The position numbers and the translations under genes are program-made. Shown one piece after another: positions 47,419 to 56,584 of a stretch of 64,000 nucleotides of DNA. This stretch comes from Acidobacteriota bacterium (GTDB lineage Bacteria > Acidobacteriota > Blastocatellia > HR10), in contig JAUQQC010000007.1 of the NCBI GenBank assembly GCA_030550025.1, positions 57,501 through 121,500 on the forward strand, read 5' to 3'. The notes below the pieces were generated by a model that had not been told where the DNA came from, made no database searches, and saw only the letters and a list, made by a program, of their open reading frames with translations. Position 1 is the first letter of the stretch, and the number at the start of each line of letters is the position of its first letter.

Positions 47419-48762
47419 ATGATTGATCGTCGTCAATTTCTCGGCGCGATGACAGTTGCGCCGCTGTGTCGCGCGCTTGATGTGTCATCCCTGGCTCAGA
47501 CCGACGGCGATGACGATGAGGCATTTTGGGCCGGCGTGCGCCGCGAGTTCCGGCTCGATCCGCATCACGTGTTTCTCAACACGGGGACGCTTGGCTCGTG
47601 TCCGCGCGTGGTCAGCGAGACGGTGATCGAAGCCATGCGGATGATGGATGAGCGGCCCACCTACGGCTACTGGGCGCGCGGCATGCCCAGCGCCGAACGG
47701 GTGCGACAGCAGGCCGCAGCCCTGCTCGGCGCCGAACCCGTCGAGGTGACCATCACGCATAGCACCACGGAGGGCATCAACATCGTCGGTCTGGGCCTGG
47801 ACTGGCGGCCGGGCGATCGAGTCTTAGTCAGCACCCATGAGCATCCGGGCGGCCGGGCGATCTGGGATTTTCTGCATCACCACCGAGGGATTGAGGTGGA
47901 CTTCGTTGATGTACCGCTGTCGCCCAAGAGCGCGGATGAGATTGTGGAGTTGATTCAGCGCCAGATCAGCTCCCGCACGCGGTTGGTGGCCGTCTCCCAC
48001 ATTCTCTATTCCACTGGCTTAGTGATGCCGGTCAAGGAGATCGGCCAGGTCGCTAAACAGGCTGGAGCGCTGTACCTGGTTGACGGCGCGCACCCGGTGG
48101 GACTGCTGCGGGTCAATGTCAAGGAGATCGGCTGCGATTTTTATGCAGCCAGCGGACATAAGTGGTTGTGCGGTCCGCGCGGCACCGGGTTACTCTATGT
48201 GCGTCAGGAGCACCTGGAGCGATTACACCGCTTCGTTCACGCCTACTCGGAGCATCGAGTGCCGGCGGATGTGGGGACGCTTGATCGCCAGGTCAGCCGA
48301 TTGAACTTCGTCTGGACCAACAATCTTCATGACATTCTCGGTCTGGGGGCGGCCATTGAGTTTCACCAGCGCCTTGGTCCAGACCGTGTCTATGCCCGCA
48401 ACATGGCGTTGATTAACCGGCTGAAAAAGGCCGTCGTGACTATTCCTGGCGTCGAATTGATTTCGGCGTTTGACGGCGCTATGGCTTCGCCAATGGCCAC
48501 GCTGCGGCTTATCGGCAAAAGCAATAAGGACGTGTTCCAGCGGTTGCGCGACCACTACCACATTACGGTCAAGGAGGTAGCCGATGCTGAATTGCCTCAG
48601 CCGCTCAACGCGATCCGCGTCTCCGCACATATCTACAACACCCCAACCGAGATCGACCGATTCGCTGCCGCCTTACACGACGTGATGACCGAACCCTTAG
48701 GACCCATTTCAAAACCGTCTTGGTTCTGTGGTGGACTGGAGGCATGGCATGGAGGGGATTAG
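47419..48762 (+). CDS. Tat-exported class V aminotransferase (isopenicillin-N-epimerase-like)
   Basis: A 447-residue PLP enzyme. The start MIDRRQFLGAMTVAPLC gives a twin-arginine leader (RRQFLG), so the folded holoenzyme is probably exported. Fold type I motifs: HVFLNTGTLGSCP, THSTTEGINIVGLGL, VSTHEHPGGRAIWDF, LYLVDGAHPVGLL, and the PLP lysine K248 in ASGHKWLCGPRG. The family includes isopenicillin-N epimerase, EgtE and cysteine desulfurase-like lyases; the reaction here is unknown. The frame is open 42 codons further upstream, but that stretch includes CACCGATTTCACCGATTTTCA-like intergenic repeat, which supports the chosen start. Confidence 0.83.
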   Translation: MIDRRQFLGAMTVAPLCRALDVSSLAQTDGDDDEAFWAGVRREFRLDPHHVFLNTGTLGSCPRVVSETVIEAMRMMDERPTYGYWARGMPSAERVRQQAAALLGAEPVEVTITHSTTEGINIVGLGLDWRPGDRVLVSTHEHPGGRAIWDFLHHHRGIEVDFVDVPLSPKSADEIVELIQRQISSRTRLVAVSHILYSTGLVMPVKEIGQVAKQAGALYLVDGAHPVGLLRVNVKEIGCDFYAASGHKWLCGPRGTGLLYVRQEHLERLHRFVHAYSEHRVPADVGTLDRQVSRLNFVWTNNLHDILGLGAAIEFHQRLGPDRVYARNMALINRLKKAVVTIPGVELISAFDGAMASPMATLRLIGKSNKDVFQRLRDHYHITVKEVADAELPQPLNAIRVSAHIYNTPTEIDRFAAALHDVMTEPLGPISKPSWFCGGLEAWHGGD

Positions 48763-48810
48763 CTGATGAACAGTGGCAGAGGGCTCGTGTTCATTTACCG
48801 TCGTCCAAGC

Positions 48811-49540
48811 TGCAGCCCAAGGGGGGCCGACCCTGAGGCGATGACCGCCGATGCTTTGAGGGGATCCTCTGGATCTTGTGGACTGGAGCTCCTTGGAGGG
48901 AGCTGTCGCGCCGGTATGGTAGCCCCAGCAGCTGCTGGCGAAGGCTCAAGCAGTGGGAAGAGTCTGGTGGGCTGCTTGAGCTGTGGTGGGCATTCTTGGT
49001 CCAGCTCAACGGCTAACAGAAGATCCGCTGGGATGAGTGCCTTGCCAAGGGCAGCCTTGCTCCGGCCAAAGAAGGGGGCCCAAGGTGGGCAAGACCAAAA
49101 GGGGAAAGGGCACGAAGTGGCTGGTTTTGGTCGGTGGCGCGAGGACTCCGCCGAGAGCATACTTGGACTCGGCATCCCTGGCGGAAGGCCTGCTCTTGGA
49201 GAAGACCCTCGACACAGTGGCGATAAGGCGAGCAGGCAAGCCCGGACGGCCCCGCAAGCGGGTGATTGCCGATGGCGCTTTCGACAGCACTCCCTTGCGC
49301 CGGCGATCGAAGCGGCGGGGGACAGAGCCGATCATCCCCGCACGGCGCAACCACCCCACTGCCACCGATCAGGATGGGAGGAAGTTGCGCCGCTACCGGC
49401 AGTGGATCGTGGGGTGAACCTTTGCCTGGCTTGGGCATTTTCGGCACCTGGTGGTGCGCTATGAGCGGCTCTTTCTCACCTATGCCGGGTCCTTTCATCT
49501 GGCGTGTGCCTTGCTCACCCTTCCAAAGGTTTGGAAATGA
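48811..49540 (+). pseudogene. IS5-family transposase relic
   Basis: Split pieces of a DDE transposase: EGILWILWTGAPWRELSRRY and GSPSSCWRRLKQWEESG in one frame (with TGA at 48833 before and TAA near 49014 after), then KVGKTKRGKGTKWLVLV, RKRVIADGAFDSTPLRRR and RRGTEPIIPARR in another frame, ending with TGA at 49415-49417, after which TFAWLGHFRHLVVRYERLFL continues in frame. At least four lesions, so it is dead. Terminal inverted repeats and target duplications were not found. It shows past IS insertion inside the island. Confidence 0.85.
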
Positions 49541-49581
49541 GTTCTAAGCAGATCCATGGGGCCAACCACGGATACACGCAG

Positions 49582-49625
49582 CCACAGATTACACAAAGGT
49601 TTGTGAAAATCCGGGAAATCTGTGG
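49582..49625 (+). repeat. left copy of a 44-base inverted repeat pair
   Basis: CCACAGATTACACAAAGG... to ...GGGAAATCTGTGG. Its reverse complement matches 53857-53900 at 39 of 44 positions without gaps. The ends are also mutually palindromic (CCACAGATT/AATCTGTGG), but the asymmetric core GGTTTGTGA fixes the orientation. It lies 76 bases before the TonB receptor start. Confidence 0.8.
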
Positions 49626-49700
49626 TTCCCAGATGTGGCCTGGACAACGGGCCACAGATTATGAACACGGATTTCAATCTACCCGGTCAAGGAGGTGCTT

Positions 49701-52700
49701 ATGATGTGTTGTAGCATCACTCGAGCATTGGCATCTCTACATCGAAGGATCTTGCCTAAGCCGCTCGGAGCAGCGTTTTGGCCGTCCTGGTGGCTGGTGG
49801 TGCTGAGCCTCATCATGCTGACCAGCGCGCTGGGGGTGAGGCAACCAGTTCACGCTCAGACGACAGGCACGATCTTGGGGACGGTCGAAGATCAGTCGGG
49901 AGCAGTAATTCCTGGCGCGTTGGTCACAGTGACAAATTTAGCCACGGGCCTGGAGCGATCGGTTAAGACAGACGACAACGGGAATTATAACTTCACTCTC
50001 TTACCCGTTGGAATTTACCGAGTCAAGTGCGAGAAGGAAGGATTCAAAACCGCGGTGAAAAACAACGTCGTGTTGCAAGTCGCGCAGCGGCTGAAACTCG
50101 ATTTTGTTCTGGAATTAGGTCCCACGATCGAAGAGCTGACCGTCGCCACTGGGGCGACGTTGGTCAATACCGAGAGTCCAGAATTGGGCGAGGTCATCGA
50201 AAACCGGCGCATCTTGGATCTGCCGCTCAATGGCCGGCAATTCCTGCAGTTAGCGGAATTGACGCCAGGCGTCAGCCGGGGGCCCTCCGGAGGCTTCCGC
50301 GGCGGACTGACGGGCAATCTGACCGGTCCCAATATCACCGTCAATGGCGCACGCGACACCGATAACTACTACACGGTGGACGGCGTCAGCGTCAACGATC
50401 GCCTCTTCAATTCGCTGACGGTGTCACCATCGGTGGAAGCGATTCAGGAATTCAAGGTCCAATCTGGGTTGTATTCGGCCGAAAGCGGCATCACTAGTGG
50501 TGCTCACATCAATATCGCCATCAAGAGCGGGAGTAATGATTTTCATGGATCGGTCTATGAGTTCTTCCGCAATGACCGCCTCAACGCCCGGAACTTCTTC
50601 GACACCGCCAAGCCGTTGTATCAGCAAAACCAGTTCGGGTTCACGGCTGGCGGCCCTATCATCCGCGACCGGAGTTTCTTCTTCGGTAACTTTGAGGGAC
50701 TTCGGCTACGAGTGCCCATCACGCGAACAGTCACCGTCCCGACGATGAAGATGCGGCGTGGGGATTTCAGTGAGTTCGGAGATGGCAATCCAGCTACCAC
50801 GGGCGACGTTGATTTGGTTGATCCCTACGCCGCCGGCGCGCCGTTCCGCCGGACGTATTTTGCCGGCAACATCATCCCTCAAGAGCGCTTTGATCCGGTC
50901 GCCCGCGAGATTCTGGCGCTGTTGCCTAAGCCGAATCGTCCGGGGCTCTCCAACAACTTGGTGGCCTCACCCTCGTTCCGCAATAGGACCGATCAGTTCA
51001 TCATTCGCATTGATCATCGCCTGACGGACCGAGACCAACTTTATGGACGATTTCTCTTCTCCAACATCACTGCCTTTTCGCCCTTCGGGGCAGTGACGCA
51101 AGGCACGCGCGGTGGCGCAGCCATGCCGGGATTTGGTTGGGATTTGACCACCAATAATCGCAACCTGGCCATCAATTACACGCGCGTGTGGACCAGCCGC
51201 TTGGCGGGCGAGTTTCGCTTCGGCTATAACCGGACGACCGGCGGTCAGGTGCACGAGAATGTGGGCAATGACATTGCTGTTCGGCTGGGCATTCAGGGGA
51301 TCTTGGGAACCGGGCCGGATGAGGCAGGTATTCCCCGTATTGAAGTGATCGGCTTGAGCCCGTTTGGCGATGAACCGAACACCATCATCCGCCGGAATGA
51401 GGATTTTCAGTACAACTATAATGTCACGTATGCTGTCGGGGTCCACGCCTTCAAGTTCGGCTTCGAGTACGCGCGAGTCAACTTTGCGCCCTCGATCCAA
51501 AACCTGGTTCGCGGCCAATTCTCTTTTGGCTCGACACGGAATACTAGCGGTCTGGGGTTTGCCGACTTTCTGCTGGGGCTGCCGACGACCGGTGCCTTCG
51601 GTTCGGTAGCGGCGGCTGATTTTTACGGTAATGAGTTCTACTGGTATGTGCAGGACAGTTGGCGAGTGAGTCCACGGCTGACGCTGGATTACGGATTGCG
51701 GTATGAGTACCAGGAGCCGCTCATTGATAGGAATTTGCGGGTGGCGACGTTCGATCTTGATAAGCGCGTGATCATCATCCCCAGCCTGAATGGTCGAACG
51801 GCGCCGGATTCTGCCTTTCGCTCTGGGAGCCGTCAGAAGGGATTCACCGGTGGCGGTGCCCCCAACTATCCGATCGTCACCTCCGAAGAGTTCGGTACTC
51901 ATCCGGGTTTGATTCGGCCGGATAAGAACAACTTTGGGCCGCGCCTGGGGCTGGCCTGGAATGTGCTGGGCAATGATCGGTTGATCCTGCGCACGGGGTA
52001 CGGCATTTACTATAACCGTAAGGAGCAATTTGCCGCTGCCACTATGGCTGCCCGACCCCCCTTCGGTCTGGTGGGTAGCCGGCAGAATTTCTTCACTCCG
52101 ACTCCAGCCCGCAATCCCGATGGCAGTCCCATCACCATCGCCAACTTTCTGGGAGGCTCGCCAGCAGGTCTGGCCTTTCTTCTGCCTGTGGACATTAACA
52201 TGAGGTCTGGATACTCCCAGCAGTGGAGCTTGAACCTCCAGGTGACGCTGTTTAACGACTGGTTAGTGGAGAGCGGTTATGTGGGCACGAAGGGGACTCG
52301 CCTGTTTTTGACCGATAGCCGGAACTACCGACGTCCGCTCCAGGACGACTCCAGCCGCGAGTTCGCCCCCTACAGGTTTGGCATGGCTGTGTGGACTGAC
52401 TACGGATTTTCCACTTATCACAGTTGGCAGACTCGCGTCGTTAAGCGGCTATCGTATGGATTGCAGCTTTCAGCCAACTACACCCTGGCCAAGTCACTGG
52501 ATAATAATTCGGCTGGCTCCTCGGGCACGAACGATTCGGATTCCGGAGGCATCAGCAATCCATTCAATCGGAAACTGGAGAAGGGGCGGTCGGCCTTTGA
52601 CGCCCGCCATCGGTTCGTTATCAGCGCTGTGTATGAGTTGCCGTTGGGCCCCGGGCGCGCGTTTGGCGCGAGCGCGACCGGCGTGGTTAAGAAGCTGATC

Positions 52701-53177
52701 GAAGGTTGGCAGGTGGCGGGCATCGGATCGTATCGCAGTGGGCTGCCCTTCACCGTGGACAGCACGACCGACTTCCATCAGATCGGACGCACCAACAGCA
52801 ATCGGCCGGATCTGATAGGCAATCCCAACAACGGGCCGCGCACGGCGGAGCGATGGTTCAATACCACGGTGTTCGTTAATCCTCGACCGGGAGTGTTCGG
52901 CAATGCCGGGCGGAACATCGTGGAAGCTGACAGCTTCAGTACGATTGATCTGTCGCTGCAAAAGGATACGTTCGTGAGCGAGCGGCTTCGTGTGCAGTTT
53001 CGCTGGGAGATCTTTAACCTGCTGAACCATACGAACTTTGCTGTGCCGAACCGATTGTATGTCGCACCGCTAGACGCGCCCAGTGGTCTGCATACGAACA
53101 TCAATCCCGACTTTGGCCGAGTATCTAGCGCCTTTGATCCCCGCGTTATGCAAGTGGCGCTCAAGGTTATCTTTTAG
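49701..53177 (+). CDS. Oar-type TonB-dependent outer-membrane receptor
   Basis: About 1158 residues. AAGGAGGTG precedes the ATG at 49701. Signal/transmembrane leader about residues 20-50. Carboxypeptidase-regulatory (Cna-B-like) domain about 53-135 (GTILGTVEDQSGAVIPGALV, DDNGNYNFTLLPVGIYRV). Plug domain about 140-300 (ILDLPLNGRQFLQLAELTPG, NGARDTDNYYTVDGVS, INIAIKSGSNDFHGSVYEFF). The remainder is a large beta-barrel ending QVALKVIF with a C-terminal Phe typical of outer-membrane proteins. This architecture is expanded in Acidobacteriota and probably imports large or complex substrates with TonB energy. With the next small secreted protein it lies between 44-base inverted repeats. Confidence 0.92.
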   Translation: MMCCSITRALASLHRRILPKPLGAAFWPSWWLVVLSLIMLTSALGVRQPVHAQTTGTILGTVEDQSGAVIPGALVTVTNLATGLERSVKTDDNGNYNFTLLPVGIYRVKCEKEGFKTAVKNNVVLQVAQRLKLDFVLELGPTIEELTVATGATLVNTESPELGEVIENRRILDLPLNGRQFLQLAELTPGVSRGPSGGFRGGLTGNLTGPNITVNGARDTDNYYTVDGVSVNDRLFNSLTVSPSVEAIQEFKVQSGLYSAESGITSGAHINIAIKSGSNDFHGSVYEFFRNDRLNARNFFDTAKPLYQQNQFGFTAGGPIIRDRSFFFGNFEGLRLRVPITRTVTVPTMKMRRGDFSEFGDGNPATTGDVDLVDPYAAGAPFRRTYFAGNIIPQERFDPVAREILALLPKPNRPGLSNNLVASPSFRNRTDQFIIRIDHRLTDRDQLYGRFLFSNITAFSPFGAVTQGTRGGAAMPGFGWDLTTNNRNLAINYTRVWTSRLAGEFRFGYNRTTGGQVHENVGNDIAVRLGIQGILGTGPDEAGIPRIEVIGLSPFGDEPNTIIRRNEDFQYNYNVTYAVGVHAFKFGFEYARVNFAPSIQNLVRGQFSFGSTRNTSGLGFADFLLGLPTTGAFGSVAAADFYGNEFYWYVQDSWRVSPRLTLDYGLRYEYQEPLIDRNLRVATFDLDKRVIIIPSLNGRTAPDSAFRSGSRQKGFTGGGAPNYPIVTSEEFGTHPGLIRPDKNNFGPRLGLAWNVLGNDRLILRTGYGIYYNRKEQFAAATMAARPPFGLVGSRQNFFTPTPARNPDGSPITIANFLGGSPAGLAFLLPVDINMRSGYSQQWSLNLQVTLFNDWLVESGYVGTKGTRLFLTDSRNYRRPLQDDSSREFAPYRFGMAVWTDYGFSTYHSWQTRVVKRLSYGLQLSANYTLAKSLDNNSAGSSGTNDSDSGGISNPFNRKLEKGRSAFDARHRFVISAVYELPLGPGRAFGASATGVVKKLIEGWQVAGIGSYRSGLPFTVDSTTDFHQIGRTNSNRPDLIGNPNNGPRTAERWFNTTVFVNPRPGVFGNAGRNIVEADSFSTIDLSLQKDTFVSERLRVQFRWEIFNLLNHTNFAVPNRLYVAPLDAPSGLHTNINPDFGRVSSAFDPRVMQVALKVIF

Positions 53178-53309
53178 TGGGCAGCGGATGGGAGCTGGGG
53201 GCGGGAGGCTGGTACTGAATGATGGGTTTCACTAGTCTCTAGCCCCTACCTTCCACTGACAACGAGCCTTCCGGCTTTAAAAACTAAATCTCATAAGAAG
53301 GAGGAAACT

Positions 53310-53843
53310 ATGATCCGAAAAACACTATTGGTGATGATTTCGCTGAGTTTGATCATCCTTGCGGCACGGGTTCCGTCCCACGCCCAAGGTCAGGCCAACA
53401 GCTTTGTGGGTAAGTGGTTTCTGACAATCGACTTGGGGGGAGGGAGCGTTTTTAATTACGAAATCGAGGCTAAGCCGAGCCCAGGTGGGACGACCTCCAC
53501 AGGAACGCAAAGTGGCCCGCCATCGACGGCACGAGGTGGCGGCAGTGTCTTGGGTGCGCTTAATTTTGGTTGCACCAGTAACTGTCGGGAGATTGGGCTT
53601 AGTTGGCGACATACGCCGCTGAGCGGCGCGAATCCGACGGGGGTTGCCCTTTCGTTCGAGCTCCAAAGTCCGGTCTCCCCGGGAACGTTTGTTCTCCAAG
53701 GCGACTTTGTGGATGCCAATGCCGTTCAGGGGAAGGCTATTCTGCTGTCTGATGTCCTTCCTTCAACGGATCCCTCTACGGTTAATCCTGATCTGAATCG
53801 GGTGGTCACCGTGGGCACGTTCACGGCGTTCCGAATACAGTAG
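53310..53843 (+). CDS. small secreted protein of unknown function
   Basis: A 177-residue exported protein with a strong AAGAAGGAGG upstream and signal peptide 1-25 (LLVMISLSLIILAARVPSHA). The mature part is beta-rich (NSFVGKWFLTIDLGGGSVF, GVALSFELQSPVSPGTFVLQ), Gly/Ser rich, with one cysteine pair in FGCTSNCREIG. It may be a lipocalin-like or jelly-roll partner of the receptor. No family recognised. It follows the receptor by 132 bases. Confidence 0.7.
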   Translation: MIRKTLLVMISLSLIILAARVPSHAQGQANSFVGKWFLTIDLGGGSVFNYEIEAKPSPGGTTSTGTQSGPPSTARGGGSVLGALNFGCTSNCREIGLSWRHTPLSGANPTGVALSFELQSPVSPGTFVLQGDFVDANAVQGKAILLSDVLPSTDPSTVNPDLNRVVTVGTFTAFRIQ

Positions 53844-53856
53844 TTTGTCATCATCG

Positions 53857-53900
53857 CCACAGATTGCACAGATTCTCACAAACCTCTGTGTAATCTGTGG
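53857..53900 (-). repeat. right copy of the 44-base inverted repeat pair
   Basis: Inverted relative to 49582-49625 (39 of 44 matches on the opposite strand). It begins 14 bases after the stop of the small secreted protein and ends 18 bases before the TlpA-type gene, so the pair encloses exactly the receptor and the secreted protein. Confidence 0.8.
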
Positions 53901-53918
53901 CTGGAAGTGAGGTAAAGC

Positions 53919-55259
53919 ATGAAGACCACCATAAGCCATCTGTGGTCGGCCGGCCGTCTGATTCTTGTCCTGCAGTTGATCGTCTCTGGGACAGCGAAGA
54001 GTGGCCTTACGACCAGCTCACTCTCTCAGGCTGGAACTTCAGCCACTCCCTTGAGAGACGGGTTGCTGAACCCACAAACTGTTGAACCCATCACCACCGA
54101 AGAATTTCAGGCTCTGCTGAAGCGGTGGCAAGGGAACGTCGTGCTGGTGAATCTGTGGGCTACCTGGTGTGTTCCTTGCATTCGCGAATTCCCCGATCTA
54201 TCCAAGCTGCAGGAGCAGTATGGCGAGCGGGGGGTGAAGGTGATCGGAATTTCACCGGATGAGCCGGATGCGCTCCGGACGAAGGTGAAGCCATTTGTCC
54301 AGGAGCGGTCGCCCTGCTTTGCCACCTATCATAGCCAAGAGCCTGACTCGGAGAAGTTCATCGCTCACTTGGATCCCGGATTCAATGGGATCATCCCCAC
54401 AACCTACGTATTGGACCGGCAGGGCAAGCTGAAGGCGACGTTGATGGGCCGGAAAACCTACGAAGAGTTCGAAGCGGTGGTCAAGCCACTATTAGAAGCA
54501 ACCAACGATCCACTGGCTGGTGCGTCAGCTATTGAACTGGTGCGGGCAGCTATTGCCGCTCATGGCGGCCAGGCGTTTCACCATCCCCGGTCTATCCAAC
54601 TGAAAGGACGCGCCGTCTACCACCCTCTGGATGGGAGTCCCGACATTCTTATTGACAGCCTGACCATTACCCGTCTAGTGCCTCAGGCCAGCATCTCGGC
54701 GCGCAATCCGGGCGGCAAGCTGCGTGTCGAAGCTTGGGTCAACGGTCGCCTTTTCTTTCGTCAGGGCTACGACGGAACGAAACTATGGTCGGAGGTCGGT
54801 GACCAGGCCAGGCCCATTGCCGAATATCTGCAATTGGACCGCCACTTCGGATTCGGCATCATTCGATTTGCGGAAACGCCGGGATTCGTCGTTGAACGAT
54901 GGGCCGATGATGAAGTGGAGGGGCGGCCTGCTTATCATATCTCCATCACAGACCTGGAGAAGCGCCGTACGGATTTTTGGATTGACAAAGAAACGCGGCT
55001 CATCCATAAGGTGGCCTTCGACACGCTGTCCGGTCACCATGAGCGAATTTACTGGCCCTACGACCTGAAGGATGAGGTGAAGGAGGCACGCCGGGTCAAG
55101 CTCATTTTTCGAGGACACACGTTATTTGACGTGATGTGGGATACGGTCACCTACAACCTGGACTTCCCGCCAGACTTTTTCGACCCTCCGGCTGATGCGC
55201 TCTTGCTTCGCCAAACAGTGGGGGCAGATGAGAAAGCAAAGGTGGGAAGGCAAAAGTAA
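53919..55259 (+). CDS. exported TlpA-type thioredoxin fused to a LolA-like beta domain
   Basis: A 446-residue protein. N-terminal hydrophobic leader (about 8-25). Thioredoxin domain about 60-200 with redox pair C84-V-P-C87 in NLWATWCVPCIREFPDL, and cis-Pro segment GFNGIIPTTYVLD. The C-terminal half (about 205-435) is beta-rich: ELVRAAIAAHGGQAFHHPRS, GTKLWSEVGDQ, ITDLEKRRTDFWIDKETRLI, DVMWDTVTYNLDFPPDFFDPP. This resembles the lipoprotein-carrier/outer-membrane-sorting fold seen in acidobacterial proteins. It could reduce disulfides or deliver reductant for cytochrome c maturation, and the second domain may bind a hydrophobic ligand. Confidence 0.82.
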   Translation: MKTTISHLWSAGRLILVLQLIVSGTAKSGLTTSSLSQAGTSATPLRDGLLNPQTVEPITTEEFQALLKRWQGNVVLVNLWATWCVPCIREFPDLSKLQEQYGERGVKVIGISPDEPDALRTKVKPFVQERSPCFATYHSQEPDSEKFIAHLDPGFNGIIPTTYVLDRQGKLKATLMGRKTYEEFEAVVKPLLEATNDPLAGASAIELVRAAIAAHGGQAFHHPRSIQLKGRAVYHPLDGSPDILIDSLTITRLVPQASISARNPGGKLRVEAWVNGRLFFRQGYDGTKLWSEVGDQARPIAEYLQLDRHFGFGIIRFAETPGFVVERWADDEVEGRPAYHISITDLEKRRTDFWIDKETRLIHKVAFDTLSGHHERIYWPYDLKDEVKEARRVKLIFRGHTLFDVMWDTVTYNLDFPPDFFDPPADALLLRQTVGADEKAKVGRQK

Positions 55260-55270
55260 AACGCAACCCT

Positions 55271-56584
55271 TTGCTTTCGAATCACCATTCCGTGATGGAT
55301 GGTACTTATCAATCAGGATCGATCACCCGCCTAATTGGTCCATCGGCGGTTGATTATCCCCGACTTGAACTCACTCGGCGTTCATTTCTCAAAGGCTCAG
55401 CCTTAGGAGCCACCGGCTTGATGCTGACGTATGCCTCGCCGGCTCTGCTTCATGCCGAAACCGTTCCGGTGGCTCGATACGATGGGGTTGAGGACGTATA
55501 TCGCCAGAATCGGCAGTCGATTGTTGAGGGAAGAGTGATGGAGACGAGCGCGGAAACAATGACCTCATTTCGAGCGTTAGCGCTGCAGGTGACTTGCCAT
55601 GCCGTCAATCAACTCCCCAACCGCGAGCAAGCGAGAGCGCGCATGCGCCAGACGTTGGAGCGTCTCCGACGCCTGATTCCAGCCAGCCTAGCCTGGGTCG
55701 GCCAGGATACTCGATTGGTAGTCCTTCCTGAGTATTTCCTGACGGGATTCCCCGTGGGTGAGACCATCGAAGAATGGGCCCAGAAAGCGTGCTTGGAACC
55801 CGATGGTCCTGAGTATGAGATGTTGAGCCGGATCGCTGAGGAAAATAAGATCTTTCTGGCTGGTAATGCCTATGAGTTGGATGCTCATTTTCCAGGGTTG
55901 TATTTCCAAACGAGCTTCATCATTGACGGGACGGGTCGTGTCGTACTGCGTTATCGCCGACTCAACTCGATGTTCGCGCCAACGCCGCACGATGTCTGGG
56001 ATCGCTACCTTGATATCTATGGTTTGGAGGGCGTCTTTCCTGTGGCACAGACGGAGATCGGACGGCTGGCAGCAGTGGCCTCCGAGGAGATCCTCTTCCC
56101 AGAGCTGACGCGCTGCCTAGCTATGCGCGGCGCGGAGATTATCGTCCATTCCTCGTCTGAAGCGGGTAGCCCCCGACCGACCCCTAAGGGGATCGCTAAG
56201 ATCGCTCGAGCTATCGAGAATTCGGTCTATCTCGTTTCCGCTAACTCTGCTGGGATAGAGGGCAATAATATGCCCAGCCGCTCAACCGATGGTGGCTCCA
56301 TGATCGTTGATTATCGCGGTCAGGTATTGGCGGAGGCCGGTCCGGGTGAAAGCCTCGTAGCACATGCTGAGATTGATCTGGCTGCCTTGCGCCGCTGGCG
56401 TCGCCGACCCGGGATGGACAATTTGCTCTCACGCCAACGCTTCGAGTTGTATGCCGAAAGTTATCGCCAGTTTCACTTTTATCCGGCCAACACGTTGCTC
56501 CATGGGATAACCGACCGAAGTCATTTCATCAAGACCCAGAGGGAAACTATCGAGAGATTGGTCCGGGAAGGGGTAATTTTATGA
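55271..56584 (+). CDS. Tat-exported nitrilase-fold protein with altered catalytic triad
   Basis: A 437-residue protein. Residues 33-78 carry a twin-arginine leader and following segment (LTRRSFLKGSALGATG ... VEDVYRQ) nearly identical to the molybdoenzyme N-terminus at 61.4 kb. A normal cytoplasmic-type nitrilase start would be MTSFRALALQVTCHAVNQ at residue 97. The carbon-nitrogen-hydrolase domain has the Glu (E154, LPEYFLTGFP), but the Lys position is R230 (RYRRLNSM) and the nucleophile Cys position is S271 (AAVASEEILFPEL). Hydrolysis of nitriles or amides by the usual Cys mechanism is therefore doubtful. ATG choice is uncertain (55271 or 55295). It overlaps the aldehyde dehydrogenase gene by ATGA. 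Confidence 0.8.
   Translation: MLSNHHSVMDGTYQSGSITRLIGPSAVDYPRLELTRRSFLKGSALGATGLMLTYASPALLHAETVPVARYDGVEDVYRQNRQSIVEGRVMETSAETMTSFRALALQVTCHAVNQLPNREQARARMRQTLERLRRLIPASLAWVGQDTRLVVLPEYFLTGFPVGETIEEWAQKACLEPDGPEYEMLSRIAEENKIFLAGNAYELDAHFPGLYFQTSFIIDGTGRVVLRYRRLNSMFAPTPHDVWDRYLDIYGLEGVFPVAQTEIGRLAAVASEEILFPELTRCLAMRGAEIIVHSSSEAGSPRPTPKGIAKIARAIENSVYLVSANSAGIEGNNMPSRSTDGGSMIVDYRGQVLAEAGPGESLVAHAEIDLAALRRWRRRPGMDNLLSRQRFELYAESYRQFHFYPANTLLHGITDRSHFIKTQRETIERLVREGVIL
55369..55509 (+). repeat. duplicated Tat-leader segment, copy in the nitrilase-fold gene
   Basis: 141 bases matching 61402-61542 in direct orientation with no indels; I count 17 differences. Thirteen are synonymous; four fall in two codons (Thr/Lys and Asp/Arg). 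Upstream and downstream sequences are unrelated. This indicates a leader duplicated between two genes of the cluster and kept under protein-level selection. Confidence 0.9.

Noticed and set aside
50967..52028. 353-codon minus-strand frame inside the receptor gene
   Set aside because: Shadow of the TonB receptor coding sequence.
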